DNA of 64,000 nt from Prorocentrum cordatum. Taxonomy: Eukaryota; Sar; Dinophyceae; Prorocentrales; Prorocentraceae. The notes below the pieces were generated by a model, which saw only the letters and a program-made list of their open reading frames with translations, was not told the DNA's origin and searched no databases. Of the stretch, positions 10,061 to 20,545 are shown one piece after another; position 1 is the first letter of the stretch; every line of letters starts with the position of its first letter. Made by a program: the position numbers and the translations under genes. Where the stretch lies: positions 42,501 to 106,500 of the forward strand of contig CAUYUJ010004302.1 in NCBI GenBank assembly GCA_963575745.1. The letters run 5' to 3'.

Positions 10061-10335
10061 CAGAGCCCTCCTGCACCACCCTCTGCTAGGCCGAGACCTC
10101 CTCCTCCTCCTCCTCCTCCTCCTCCTCCTCCTCCTGGCAAAGCACGATGACTCCAGCCAAAGCAGTTGCGACGCAGCCGGCGTTAAAACTGTTAAAGCAG
10201 TTTCCGCCCCAATTTTCCTCCTCCTCCTCCTCAGCAGGAGGCTGAGGCGGGCGCGGCGCGCGCGCAGCGCGGCGCGCGCCGGCCTCCACCAGCGGGGCCA
10301 GGGACTCCTGCGGGGGCGCGGGGAGTGTAGGAGGG
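10061..10335. other. Short unique stretch between repeat fields
   Basis: Contains a TCC run (10097-10135), a degenerate inverted repeat around TTAAAACTG/CAGTTTC (10184-10205) and a CGCG-rich patch (10250-10285). No gene was seen. Confidence 0.4.
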
Positions 10336-10980
10336 GAGGGGGAGGAGGAGGAGGAGGAGGAGGAGGAGGAGGAGGAGGCGGAGGAGGAGGGGGAGGAGCC
10401 ACTTCCGAGGGTTAAAACTGAGGCCTCAGTTTAACCCTCAAGCGTGGCCAGGAGGAGGAGGGAGGAGGAGGAGGAGGCGGAGGCGGAGGGAGGAGCAGCA
10501 CTTCCGAGGGTTTAAAACTGAGGCCTCCGTTTTAAACCCTCAAGCGAGGCCAGGAGGAGGAGGAGTAGGAGAGGCGGAGGAGGACAGGGAGGAGCCACTT
10601 CGAAGGAAAAGAGGGGTAAAACTGAGGCCTCAGTTTAAACCTCAAGCGGGCCAGGTGGGAGGAGAGGAGAGGAGCGGAGGAGGAGGGGGAGGAGGCCACT
10701 TCCGCGGGTTAAACTGAGGGCCTCAGTTGGTTAACCCGTCAATGCGCGGCCGGAGGAGGAGGAGGAGGAGGAGGAGCGAGAAGGAGGAGGGAGAGGAGCC
10801 ACTTCCGAGGGTAAAACTGAGGCCTCAGTTTTAACCCTCAAGCGGGCCAGGAGGAGGAGGAGGAGGAGGAGGAGGAAGAGGAGGAGGAGGAGGAGGAGGA
10901 AGAGGAGGAGGAGGAGGAGGACAAGGAGGGGGAGGTGGAGGAGGAGGAGGAAGGAGGGGGAGGAGGAGGAGGAGGAGGAA
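10336..10980. repeat. ~100-bp tandem units with a TGAGGCCTCA palindrome
   Basis: Five units, with palindromes at about 10405-10442, 10504-10546, 10611-10648, 10702-10742 and 10804-10845. Each has the palindrome centre GAGGCCTC with TTTAAAC-type arms, flanked by CCACTTCCGAGG and CTCAAGCG. GGA repeats fill the spacers and continue to 10980. Confidence 0.85.
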
Positions 10981-11166
10981 AATGATGAGGATATGTTTAG
11001 CGCATTCGTTCAAACTTAACTGACAAAATACGTGTGGCCGAACGTTAATTAAAAGCAAATCGATATCGTCTAGCCCATAAAATGAGTTACGCTTTAAAAC
11101 AATATCGACCGGCGTTGACTCCAAATAGGATTGAAGCGCTATGTTAATGTGGGTCATCTGCCCCAT
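10981..11166 (-). CDS. Small AT-rich open frame, unassigned
   Basis: ATG at 11166, open into the GGA tract. About 60 residues read like ordinary protein (MTHINIALQS, LKRNSFYGLDDIDLLLINV) before the frame enters Leu/Pro repeats. It is clearly AT-richer than its surroundings, so it either derives from a different source or is chance. No family recognised. Confidence 0.2.
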
Positions 11167-11278
11167 TTTTGCTCTATTCTACTCTACCTGCTGATCTACT
11201 CTACTCTACGTATCCTACTCTACGTACTCTACTCTACGGTCAAGGTCCGATATATAGCGTGTCTTTGGGGAGACGCCC

Positions 11279-11311
11279 ATACACGCTAAGTGCTCCGCAC
11301 TTAGCGTGTAT
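11279..11311. repeat. Perfect 15-bp-arm hairpin
   Basis: ATACACGCTAAGTGC and its complement are separated by three bases. A third partial copy of the right arm lies at about 11325-11337. A CTACTCTAC minisatellite lies just before it (11180-11236). Confidence 0.85.
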
Positions 11312-11783
11312 CCTTAGTGGTGGTACTTAGCGTGTATGTCCTTTCGGGGCTGGGGGAGGGATGATGATGGCAGGGAGAGGGATCATGCGGCCGCCGCGTT
11401 GGCAGAATGCTCGACGTTTGTACGAAAGTTCGTTGGTAGATTAGGTGTGCATGTTTAGTCTCATCGCCGGCTAATATCGGTAGACTTTGAGCCGTAGTCC
11501 AAGTCCAAGTCCAAGAGAGGGATCATGCTGATGATGAGGAGGCTGATGAGGATGATTATGAGGAGGAGGACAATGATTGTTCTCCTGAGGAGGGATGAGA
11601 GACGTATGATGATAATGAGGAGAGAAGAGAAGAGATTTCTAGGAGAGAAGAGATTTCCAGGAGATCTCTTGGGAGCCTTTCGAGGCTCCATGAAGTTTTC
11701 TTGGAGGGAGAGGGTTCTGGGGGGGTTCTGGGAGGGTTCTGGGATCTGGGGAGGGTTCTGGAATCTGGGAGCCCTCGTGCGGG
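11312..11783. other. Unassigned, partly G-rich
   Basis: GAT/GAG-rich from 11520 to 11640, then GGGTTCTGGGA repeats (11710-11765). No gene was seen. Confidence 0.4.
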
Positions 11784-13318
11784 CAACTGATACCTACTAG
11801 GACCATCGTGGAGCCATCTTGAGGCCCTCTTGGAGCCATCTTAGGGCCGTCTTGGGGCCCTCCTGGGCCCTCTCGGGGCCCTGCTGGAGCTTTCTGAGGG
11901 CCCTAGAGAAGCGTCCAGGAGGGACTCCGTGAGACCCTTGTCCAACTCCGTCTGACGGAGTTGGAACTGATACTTGCTAGGACCATCTTGGAGCCATCTT
12001 GGGGCCCTCTTGGAGCCATCTTAGGGCCGTCTTGGGGCCCTCCTGGGCCCTCTCGGGGCCCTGCTGGAGCTTTCTGAGGGCCCTAGAGAAGCGTCCAGGA
12101 GGGACTCCGTGAGACCCTTGTCCAACTCCGTCTGACGGAGTTGGAACTGATACTTGCTAGGACCATCTTGGAGCCATCTTGGGGCCCTCTTGGAGCCATC
12201 TTAGGGCCGTCTTGGGGCCCTCCTGGGCCATCGGGGCCCTGCTGGAGCTTTCTGAGGGCCCTAGAGAAGCGCCCAGGAGGGACTCCGTGAGACCCTTGTC
12301 CAACTCCGTCTGGCGGAGTTGGAATTGATACTTGCTAGGACCATCTTGGAGCCATCTTGGGGCCCTTTTGGAGCCATCTTAGGGTCGTCTTGGGGCCCTC
12401 CTGGGCCCTCTCGGGGCCCTGCTGGAGCTTTCTGAGGGCCCTAGAGAAGCGCCCAGGAGGGACTCCGTGAGACCCTTGTCCAGCTCCGTCTGTCGGAGTC
12501 CCTGTGGTGTAGTGGAACTGCCACGCGCTTAGGGACCATCTTGGAGTCCACTTTTGGGCCCTCTTGGAGCCAGTTCCTTAGGGCCGTCTTGGGCCCCTCC
12601 GGGCCCTCTCGGCCTGCTGAGAGCGTTCTGAGGGCCATAGGGTTTGAGAAGCGTCCAAGAGGAACTCCGTGAGACCCTTGGCCAAATTCGTTCGACGGAG
12701 TTGCGAAAATGATACTTGCTAGGACCATCTTGAGCCATCTTGGGTGCCCTCTTGGAGCCATCTTAGGGCCATCTTGGGGCCCTCCTGGGCCCTCTCGGGG
12801 CCCTGCGGGAGCATTCTGAGGGGCCTAAGAAGCCTCCAGGAGGGGCTCAATGAGACCCCTGTCAAACTCCGTCTGACGGAGTTTGAACAAATACTTACTA
12901 GTACCATCTTGCAGCCATTTTGGGGCCCTCTTGGAGCCATCTTAGGGCCCTCTTGGGGCCATCCTGGGCCTTCTCGGGGCCCTGCGGGAGCTCTCTGAGG
13001 GCCCTAAGAAGCGTCCAGGAGGGGCTCAGTGAGACCCTTGTCAAACTCCGTCTGACGGAGTTGGAACTGATACTTGCTAGGACCATCTTGGAGCCATCTT
13101 GGGGCCCTCCTTGGAGCCATCTTAGGCCGTCTTTCGGGGCCCCTCCTGGGCCTCTCGGTGGCCCTGCTGGGAGCTTCTGAGTTGGGCCCTAGAGAAGCGT
13201 TCCAGGAGGGACTCGTGAGACCCTTGTCCAATTCCGTCTGACGGAGTTGGAACTGATACTTGCTAGGACCATCTTGGAGCCATCTTGGGGCCCTCTTGGA
13301 GCCATCTTAGGGGCGTTC
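11784..13318. repeat. ~180-bp satellite with internal hairpin, about 8.5 copies
   Basis: The landmark GACCATC recurs at about 11801, 11981, 12161, 12339, 12534, 12723, 12902, 13081 and 13267. Most periods are 178-180 bp; units four and five are longer. Each unit has GGAGCCATCTTGGGGCCC-type repeats and ends with a hairpin (11-bp arms TCCAACTCCGT, 3-base loop), perfect in the first copies (for example 11941-11965). Confidence 0.9.
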
Positions 13319-13480
13319 CCAGACATGCTCGCGCCGTGGACAAGTCAGGACGTTCTCGCGCCGTTCGCCACCCTCGGGGTGCTTTTCGGCAGCTGCGCCC
13401 CGTCGAGAGCGTTCCAGTGATGCCCACAGCCTCCCGAAGGCCTCTGGCGTCTGGGAGCCGTCGCCAGGCCCCAGGAGGCT
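13319..13480. other. Unique stretch after the satellite
   Basis: About 160 bases. On the minus strand it could encode a short stretch such as PGDGSQTPEAFGRLWASLE, but there is no supporting context. Confidence 0.3.
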
Positions 13481-13805
13481 GAGGATGAGGAGGGGTATGA
13501 GGAGGAGGATGAGGATGATGATGAGGAAGAGGAGGAGGAGGAGGACGAGGAGGAGGACGAGGAGGAGGAGGAGGAGGAGGGGGAGGGGGGAGGAGGAGAA
13601 GGAGGAGGAGGATGGGGAGGAGGGTTGTCCTCTCCTCTCATCCTCCCTCCTCCTCCTCGATCCTCCTTCTCCCCCCCCCCGCCTCCCCCATCCTCTCCTC
13701 CTCCTCCTCCTCCTCCTCTTCCTCCTCGTCCTCCCCCCCCTCCTCCCATCCTCATTCATCCTCTCTCAGCCTTCCTCCTCCTCCTCCTCATCCTCCTCCT
13801 CCTCA
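13481..13805. repeat. GGA tract followed by TCC tract (inverted)
   Basis: GGA repeats at 13481-13625 switch to TCC repeats at 13636-13805. The halves are roughly reverse complements and could fold into a long imperfect hairpin. Confidence 0.8.
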
Positions 13806-13827
13806 TCAGCCTCTGCCGTGTACTCTG

Positions 13828-14450
13828 GGCAGCCCCTGCACACTCCGGAGCGCTCACGACCAAGGCTCCCGGAGCGCTCACGACCAAGGCCCCCATCAGC
13901 CCTTGCACACTCCGGAGCGCTCACGACCAAGGCCCCCATCAGCCCCTGCACACTCCGGAGCGCTCACGACCAAGGCCCCCATCAGCCCCTGCACACTCCG
14001 GAGCGCTCACGACCAAGGCTCACATCAGCCCCTGCACACTCCAGAGCGCTCACGACCAAGGCCCCCATCAGCCCCTGCACACTCCGGCGCGCTCACGACC
14101 AAGGCCCCCATCACCCCCTGCACACTCCAGAGCGCTCACGACCAAGGCCCCCATCAGCCCCTGCACACTCCGGAGCGCTCACGACCAAGGCCCCCATCAG
14201 CCCCTGCACACTCCAGAGCGCTCACGACCAAGGCCCCCATCAGCCCCTGCACACTCCGGAGCGCTCACGACCAAGGCTCCCATCAGCCCCTGCACACTCC
14301 AGAGCGCTCACGACCAAGGCCCCCATCAGCCCCTGCACACTCCGGAGCGCTCACGACCAAGGCTCACATCAGCCCCTGCACACTCCAGAGCGCTCACGAC
14401 CAAGGCCCCCATCAGCCCCTGCACGCCCCGGAGCGCTCACGAGCAGATTG
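13828..14450. repeat. 43-bp minisatellite, about 14 units
   Basis: The unit contains GCACACTCCGGAGCGCTC then ACGACCAAGGCCCCCATC. Starts fall every 43 bases (13905, 13948, 13991 and so on) after one 24-bp partial unit. CCGGAG and CCAGAG variants alternate from the fourth unit on, giving an 86-bp higher order. All three plus frames stay open because 43 is not a multiple of 3 and the unit lacks stops. Confidence 0.92.
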
Positions 14451-14760
14451 CCCCCTGCCCCATCAGCCCCACAAAAGGTAAACTAAAAAGTGACTCAGCA
14501 GGGCTCTGAGTGTGCAGGGCAGGCCCGAAGTTGCAGAGGTGCCCTGCACACTCAGGGGCGCCCTGGAGTGTGCAGGGGGAGTTCTATGTTGCATGGGGTC
14601 CTTTGCCGGGCTCAAGAATGTCCCCTGCACACTCAAAAAGAGCGACCCCATGTAACAAACAATCGCCCCTGCACGCTCCAGAGCGCCCTGGAGTGTGCAG
14701 GGCACCTCCGCAACTTCAGACCTCCCCTGCACACTCTGACCCGAAAAACGACAAAAAATG
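14451..14760. repeat. Inverted GTGTGCAG/CTGCACAC cluster
   Basis: Diverged pieces of the preceding 43-bp unit in both orientations. Two near-perfect hairpins stand out: 14542-14576 and 14666-14702, both with CCCTGCAC..GTGCAGGG arms. Confidence 0.7.
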
Positions 14761-15178
14761 GTTAACCTGTTGGGCTGAGGTCCGCACGTTTTCGTTAACT
14801 TGTTGACGCCACCGCCGCAGCGCGGCACAGAAACTTCAATCGCATTCATCCCTCAATTGTGGCAGGCGGCGGCCGGGGCACATGCTCGACGGGCATCCGG
14901 CTGCCTGCTCAAAGGCGATGGCCAAGCAGTGCCTGGACCCCAAAATCAACAGACACGGAGCCATCTCATTCAAAGCTTGACTACACATGCACAATCTAAA
15001 TATTGCAGATGTCATTCCTTTCTCCTCTCCCCTCTTCCCTCTTTCTATCTCCTGTGTCCTGTCCCCACCCCCCACATCATCATCGTCATCTCTCCCCCGT
15101 CATCCTTTCTATATCTCTCTATCTCTCTATCCCTCTCGCTCTCTCTCTCTCTCTATCGTTCTCTCTCTCTCTCTCTCT
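14761..15178. other. Unassigned DNA ending in a CT tract
   Basis: No gene was seen. A (CT)n microsatellite (about 15110-15178) runs into the assembly gap and probably caused it. Confidence 0.5.
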
Positions 15179-15278
15179 NNNNNNNNNNNNNNNNNNNNNN
15201 NNNNNNNNNNNNNNNNNNNNNNNNNNNNNNNNNNNNNNNNNNNNNNNNNNNNNNNNNNNNNNNNNNNNNNNNNNNNNN
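15179..15278. other. Assembly gap (100 Ns)
   Basis: Exactly 100 Ns, the conventional size for a gap of unknown length. Order across it is a scaffold inference. Confidence 0.97.
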
Positions 15279-15365
15279 CGCTGCAGGATCCTGCAAGACC
15301 CTGCAGGATCCTGCACCCAAGCCAGGGTCAGGGCACCCCTGGCTCTGCAGGATCCTGCAAGATTT
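15279..15365. repeat. CTGCAGGATCCTGCA palindrome repeats
   Basis: Several copies of TGCAGGATCCTGCA, a perfect palindrome, spaced 15-45 bases apart directly after the gap. Confidence 0.75.
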
Positions 15366-15376
15366 AGATCGGGCGT

Positions 15377-15545
15377 TCCTCCTACAGGGGGATTTTGGAC
15401 GAAAAATCTAGACTAGTTAATAATACTCCTCCACATATGTTTTTTCGACTATTCTTGAAGTTTCCCCCTGTAGAGGGACAGGCCCGACTTAATGCAAGAT
15501 CCCGCGCTCTGGATGACCCCCTCTTTGCACGGACCCCCGCCCTTC
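15377..15545. repeat. Dispersed repeat, copy 1
   Basis: An 11-bp inverted repeat CTACAGGGGGA / TCCCCCTGTAG about 80 bases apart. The right part (CCTGTAGAGGGACAGGCC then AAGATCCCGCGCT) is similar to 57437-57490. Confidence 0.5.
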
Positions 15546-15911
15546 GAGCCGCGACTCGGCAGGCTCGGCTCTGCCAGGCCACTCGCGCGGTGAATCGGGT
15601 GTGGTGCGCCTCGTGGAGGGCCTGCGGCCAGCACGACCTAGATGCGTCCATGGCCACGGAGTCGGGCGCCCCCTTGCACGAGTATCCGAGTACGTTTGAT
15701 TGCTGTTCACGGGTTGCAGTGAGTCTGTGAGGCTCGGCGTTGGTGAGCTGCGCGAAGGCTTCTTTTGTCCCAAGGGCCCCGCCACGGAGACGGCCCAGGC
15801 TGGCACAGGTGGAAGCGAATACAAAGGCAACGAGCTGAACGCAGACAATGCGGTATGCGGCGCAATGTGGCCCAAAACAAACAGCTATACGAAGACATAT
15901 CGGCTACATGA

Positions 15912-16984
15912 GGGGGCTCACATGGCAAGTCACACATAGGTAAAGTACTTACGACGAAGAACTATTGCATGATATGCGAGAGCACGGTCAGGGACACCGA
16001 AATCGCAAGGCAGCAACTTGCAACTAGCATGGTTCGTGGTTATTGTCCTAAGTCCAGAGCCCGATATGCCAGCCCCTTGAAAGAGCCCAATAGCTTCAAA
16101 TGCCCATTGTGCCTCGACGTGTCCGAGACCGTAGCCGATTTTCTCAAGCATTGTCGTGCACACACTCAACCACTTCTTTCCCCTTCGTTTCATTTTCGAG
16201 AGTTGCAGCAAGATGGTGGAGGAGGCCTCGAGGCCTCGAAATCGTGGATCGCTCGCTCTGGTGCTCGGGCGGCAAGTGCGAGAGCCAGCATCGCAGGCAA
16301 CGGCATAGCCAAGAAGTTCAAGGGCGGGGGCAAGGAGGCGGACGAGGCCATGGAGGACGAGGACGAGCTGGACGGCACGCTGGCGGCGATGCAGTCCCTG
16401 CTCATTCAACTCGAAGGGCGAGTTCGCACGCTGGAGAACGAGGCACACAGGACGGTACTACTCGCCAAGAAGTCGCCCATCGTGAAGGCCATCAGCGACA
16501 GCTTCCAAGGATTTGTGACGAGAAAAGGAAGACCGTGGAGGAGGGAAACGACATCGGCACGCCAGCGTTTCATTGCCTTTTCGGGGCTCTCGACACTAGC
16601 TTAGACTTCGAGCAGAAGGACGCCTCCCCGCGGATGGCCAGCGCGCTGGAGGCTCTTAAGCGCCTCAAGGAGATGCTCGAGGCGGGCTCCCCTAAGGATG
16701 CGGAGAAGTGGATATGCGAACTCCTGGTGCTCCCGACGTTCGACAAACCTGGCAATGAGAACAAAGTCCGTGCTATGTTCAGTTTCCAAGGCGAGGTGCT
16801 ACTCTCGAAGGACCAGGGCCACAACGTCGCCCTGATGAAGGCCATCAAGGACAAGGGTCACGATCTCCACAGCTTGAGCCCGACGGAGCGCCCAACCGAG
16901 ATGCCTCGAATGCTGGGGACGCTCGTGCCCGTGGAGACCATCTTCGCAGAAGGCGCTGAGGAGCCTAGGCGGGCAGCTACCTGA
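15912..16984 (+). CDS. C2H2 zinc-finger / coiled-coil protein, frameshifted
   Basis: A frame open from 15912 (first ATG 15969) encodes NYCMICESTV and then FKCPLCLDVSETV..LKHCRAH, an exact C-x2-C-x12-H-x3-H finger at 16101-16160. It continues with GIAKKFKGGGKEAD, an acidic patch and a heptad-like helix (LLIQLEGRVRTLENEAHR). At about 16510-16545 the coding signal moves by one base into another frame (CDEKRKTVEEGND), which runs to TGA at 16982-16984 with clearly protein-like sequence (MASALEALKRLKEMLEAG, NENKVRAMFSFQGEVLLS). The shift is either a sequencing error, a tiny intron, or inactivation. Family not recognised; the finger suggests nucleic-acid binding. Fingers with this layout also occur in retroelement proteins, but no reverse transcriptase is near. 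Confidence 0.5.
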
Positions 16985-18430
16985 AGGACGGGCACAGAGG
17001 GGAAACGTGGCTCGGCAGATCGGAGGTGGAGCTCGGGAAAGTAAACGCTAAAATCCTAGCGATGCCAGGTTCGCGTCGCCACCTGGGCCTTCGGAGGGGT
17101 GCGGTGGCCTCCCCCCTTGGGCTGCAGCGCGCTGGCCCGTGGGCGTTGAAGTGGGAGGGGCGGCCCAGGAAAAGTTGCAAGGACGCAGCAGTCTATCCGT
17201 GTTCAACTACACTGCTGCGAGTGCGGCGAAGTTGCGCCCACCACCCCGAACTCAGGTGCCAATGACGTGATCGGACACCTCTCCTTCATGAGTGTTGCTG
17301 AGCAGCTGGGCCACGGGTGGATCGCAGATCTCACTCACTCCTTCGTGCTGTGTTGGGGCCTCGTGCGGTCAGTAGCTTGCCGCCTCGTGCCGCACCCCCG
17401 CGCTGGCCCCAGGCTGCGGCCATCAGCCTCTGCAAGCCCGCAGACACCAGAGAGGGGGTGTTCCATACTTGCAGGTTCCCCTGCCCAGAGTCTGTTTTCC
17501 AGGGACGTCCTGGGCAGCTGGGACGTGCGGCTGTTCGGCGCAAGCTGAGCGGCCCCAGGCAGGCACGCCAGTGCCCCACCCCCCTGCGCCCCTCCGGAGG
17601 GCCGGGGCCGTGCGCTTCGCGGCGTCTACAGAGTCGCTCAGCGGCATCTGGAGACGGCCCTCGCCTTCACTGCGGGGCAGGGGCGTGCACGGACGGGTTT
17701 TTTTGTCCTGTCGCCGGCGGCCAGAGGAAGGCCTGCCGTTGAGACTCTGGGTTTGGGATCCCGGGCCCCTGGGGGATGGGGCGTGCGGGGCGCTGGGCTC
17801 CTTTTGCGCACGGGGTACCTGGACGCTTCTTGTCCTCCCTGCGCCCTGCTTCGGCTTATGGCATCGGTGTGCGATTTCTGCCGACATCTGATTGCTGGCT
17901 CCCTTCCAGGGGGGAGGGGCCTGGGCATGAGATGCGCGAGCCCGCCATTGCTGTCTGCCGAGGCGGCTCGCGTAGGGTTGCGGCTGGGAAGGGGGGTGCC
18001 TCGTGTTGCGGGGGGTCCTGCTCGTCATCCTCTTCTCTGGGGGCTCGCCCAAAGCTGGTTTGTATAGCTTCATTCCCGCTGGTACCGAAGCGTGGCCCTT
18101 ACATGACTTTTCAGCGTGACAACTGATCTCCCTGACTGCGGTTGGCGACTCGGCCACCGCCTTCGACTCGGGACCTGGCACACAGACGGGGGTCAGGACA
18201 AGTGAGGCGGCCAATAATCTCCTCTTCGGCTGCTGGTCGCCCTGCCTGGCTTTGTTTTTGACTCCGGCTAGGCTTTGCGTGGCCGGGTTCCACACCTTTA
18301 ACTACTTTCACGCGCTTCGCGCGAGGGCGGCTTGGCGTCGTGCAGCCTGCTCGCCATCAACACCTACAGGGTCTGTTTCCCAGAGATTCTTCAGAGGATC
18401 TGACCTGAATGGGAAGAGAGAGAGGGAGAG
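16985..18430. other. Unassigned GC-rich DNA
   Basis: Long open frames exist on both strands (minus 18295-17423, opening with GTG, 290 codons). None shows domains, and the overlap of frames suggests GC-driven chance. A plus-strand stretch at 17201-17380 (CCECGEVAPTTP, HGWIADLTHSF) could be an exon but has no support. Confidence 0.35.
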
Positions 18431-18433
18431 AGA

Positions 18434-18484
18434 ACTCCTCCTCCTCCTCATCATCATCACCATCAGCATCACCATCACCATCAC

Positions 18485-18558
<74 letters not shown>

Positions 18559-18586
18559 CCATCATCACCATCATCACCACCTCCAC

Positions 18587-18627
<41 letters not shown>

Positions 18628-18916
18628 CCAGCATCAGCATCATCATCATCATCATCATAATCATCATCAATCATCACCATCATCAGCATCAGCACCAGCA
18701 ATCAGCATCCTCATCCTCCTCCTCCTCCTCCCATCCTCATCCTCCTCCTCCTCCTCCTCCTCCCCTCCTCCCTCCTCAATCCTCATCCTCATTCCTCATG
18801 CCTCCTCCTCCTCATCATCTCCTCATCTCATTCCTCATCCTCATCCTCATTCCCTCCTCCTGCCTCCTCCTCCTTCTCCTCATCCTCCTCCTCCTCCTCC
18901 ATCCTCCTCCTCCTCC

Positions 18917-18963
<47 letters not shown>

Positions 18964-19015
18964 GCCCTCCTCCTCCTCCTCCTCCTCCCTTTCCCCCTCC
19001 CTCTCCTCCTCCCCG
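18434..19015. repeat. (ATC)n then (TCC)n tracts
   Basis: ATC trinucleotide repeats to about 18712, TCC/ATCCTC repeats to 19015 with a second ATC run at 18918-18962. Open frames here are Ile/Ser/Asp/Met runs. Confidence 0.9.
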
Positions 19016-19421
19016 CTGCCTCCCCCGCCCGCCCCCGCAGAAGGGGGGGCGCGGCCGCCACGGGCGGCGCCTGGCCGCCGCCGACGTCTTGGATGTGGCG
19101 CGGTGCTTGCTGAGGAGGGAGCCGATGCTGGTCTTGCGGGCGGCGGCGGCAGCGGCGGCCCCAGAACCCCCTTCGCTGATTGGGGGGGGGGCGAGGAATC
19201 GTCGTCGCCGTCGGCGGCGGCGGCGGCGGCGTCGCCGTCGTCGTCGGCGCAGTCGTCAGCGTCGGCAGAGGCGGCGGCTTCGTCGCCGTCGTCGTCGGCG
19301 CAGTCGTCGGCGTCGGCAGAGGCGGCGGATGCGGCGTCGTCGGCGTCGGCGGCGTCGGCGTCGGCAGAGGCGGCGGCGGCGGCGGCGTCGGCATCGGCGT
19401 TGGCGTCGGCGTCGGCGTCGG

Positions 19422-19475
<54 letters not shown>

Positions 19476-19625
19476 TCCTCTTCCTGCGCTCGTCCTCTTG
19501 GGGGGGGGGGGGGGGCGGCGGCGGCAGCGGCCCCAGATCCCCTTCGCTTATTGGGGGGGCGAGAAATCGTCGTCGTCGTCGTCGTCGTCGTTCCTCTTCC
19601 TCCGCCCGTCCTCTTGGGGGGGAGC
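19016..19625. repeat. (CGT/CGG)n-rich region
   Basis: Imperfect CGT and CGG trinucleotides (about 19196-19480 and 19565-19590). They separate two related stretches containing CCCC(A/G)GA, CCCCTTCGCT(G/T)ATTGGGGGG and CGTCCTCTTGGGGGG. The latter recurs at 19491-19505 and 19608-19621, so a ~115-bp segment has been duplicated. Confidence 0.7.
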
Positions 19626-20545
19626 GGGGGGGATGGGCGGCCGGAGAAAGGAAGGAGGGGATGAGGGGAGGGAGGACTGCCAAACCTGACACGAAAATCC
19701 TGGACCGAGGCCACGAGGCAAATGCATGCGTCACGGAAACCGTGCCAGAACGGCCTCATGAGGAGGAGGAGAAAGAACGATGATGAGGGGAAGGATCGGC
19801 GAGAGAGGCTTGTTAAGGGTAGGTGAGCGAGGGTGACAATGTGATGAGTGGGACATGAAGAGGAGACCCAGAAGTCGCTGACACTTCTCCTCCCTGTCTC
19901 CTCTCTTCCGCCCTCTCCATCCTGCTCATCCCCGACATCCCACCCCACCCGTCTCCCCCCCACAACCTGCATCTCCAGACCCCGCTTGTTGCCAGCTGCC
20001 CGCTTATACTCTCCCCGCGCCTCCATTCCTCCCTCGTCATCTCTTCCCCTCCGTCTCCTCCTTCTCCCCCCCCCTCCTCCTCCTCCTCCTCCTCATCCTC
20101 CTCCTCCTCCTCCTCCTCCTCCTCCTCCTCCTCCTCCTCCTCCTCCCTACTCCTCCCTCCTTGTCCTCCTCCTCCTCCTCCTCCTCCTCCTCCTCTCCTC
20201 CTTCCTCCTCCCTCCCTTGTCCCCCTCGTCTCCTCCTCCTTCTCCTCCTCCTCCTCCTCGTTCTCCTGCTCCTCCTCCCCCTCCTCCTTTCTCCTGGTTC
20301 CTGCCTCCTTCGTCCTGAGCTCCCTCCTCAAGAGGTCGGGCCTCGGAGGCGACGAGATTTCAAAGCGAACGATCTGCGCGACCCCTTCGACCGAGCAGCC
20401 ACCACGACGACCAGCAGCCCTGTGCATAAACACCACACAGGCTGCACGAGTGCCAAGGTCAACCGCAGCAGACGAAGGAGCATCAAAGCACAGGAGCCCT
20501 CATCACATGTGCAGCTCACGAACAACATTTAAAACAGGGCTACCT
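19626..20545. other. Unassigned DNA with TCC tract
   Basis: TCC repeats occupy about 20060-20290. The flanks (19626-20058, 20291-20545) show no convincing gene. Confidence 0.45.

Noticed and set aside
13828-14450. CRISPR-like appearance of regularly spaced repeats
   Set aside because: The whole 43-bp unit is conserved, with no unique spacers, and no cas gene is present. It is a minisatellite in eukaryotic DNA.
16129-16150. CCGTAGCCGATTTTCTCAAG, resembling the spliced leader on the plus strand
   Set aside because: It differs by an insertion and a two-base deletion and lies inside the zinc-finger coding frame (TVADFLK). Coincidence is more likely.
17423-18295. 290-codon minus-strand ORF
   Set aside because: It opens only with GTG, has no domain, and overlaps several other open frames in GC-rich DNA. 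Kept as unassigned.
18252-19664. 470-codon plus-strand ORF and overlapping minus frames
   Set aside because: Almost entirely Ile/His/Arg/Ser/Pro homopolymer runs from ATC, TCC and CGT repeats.
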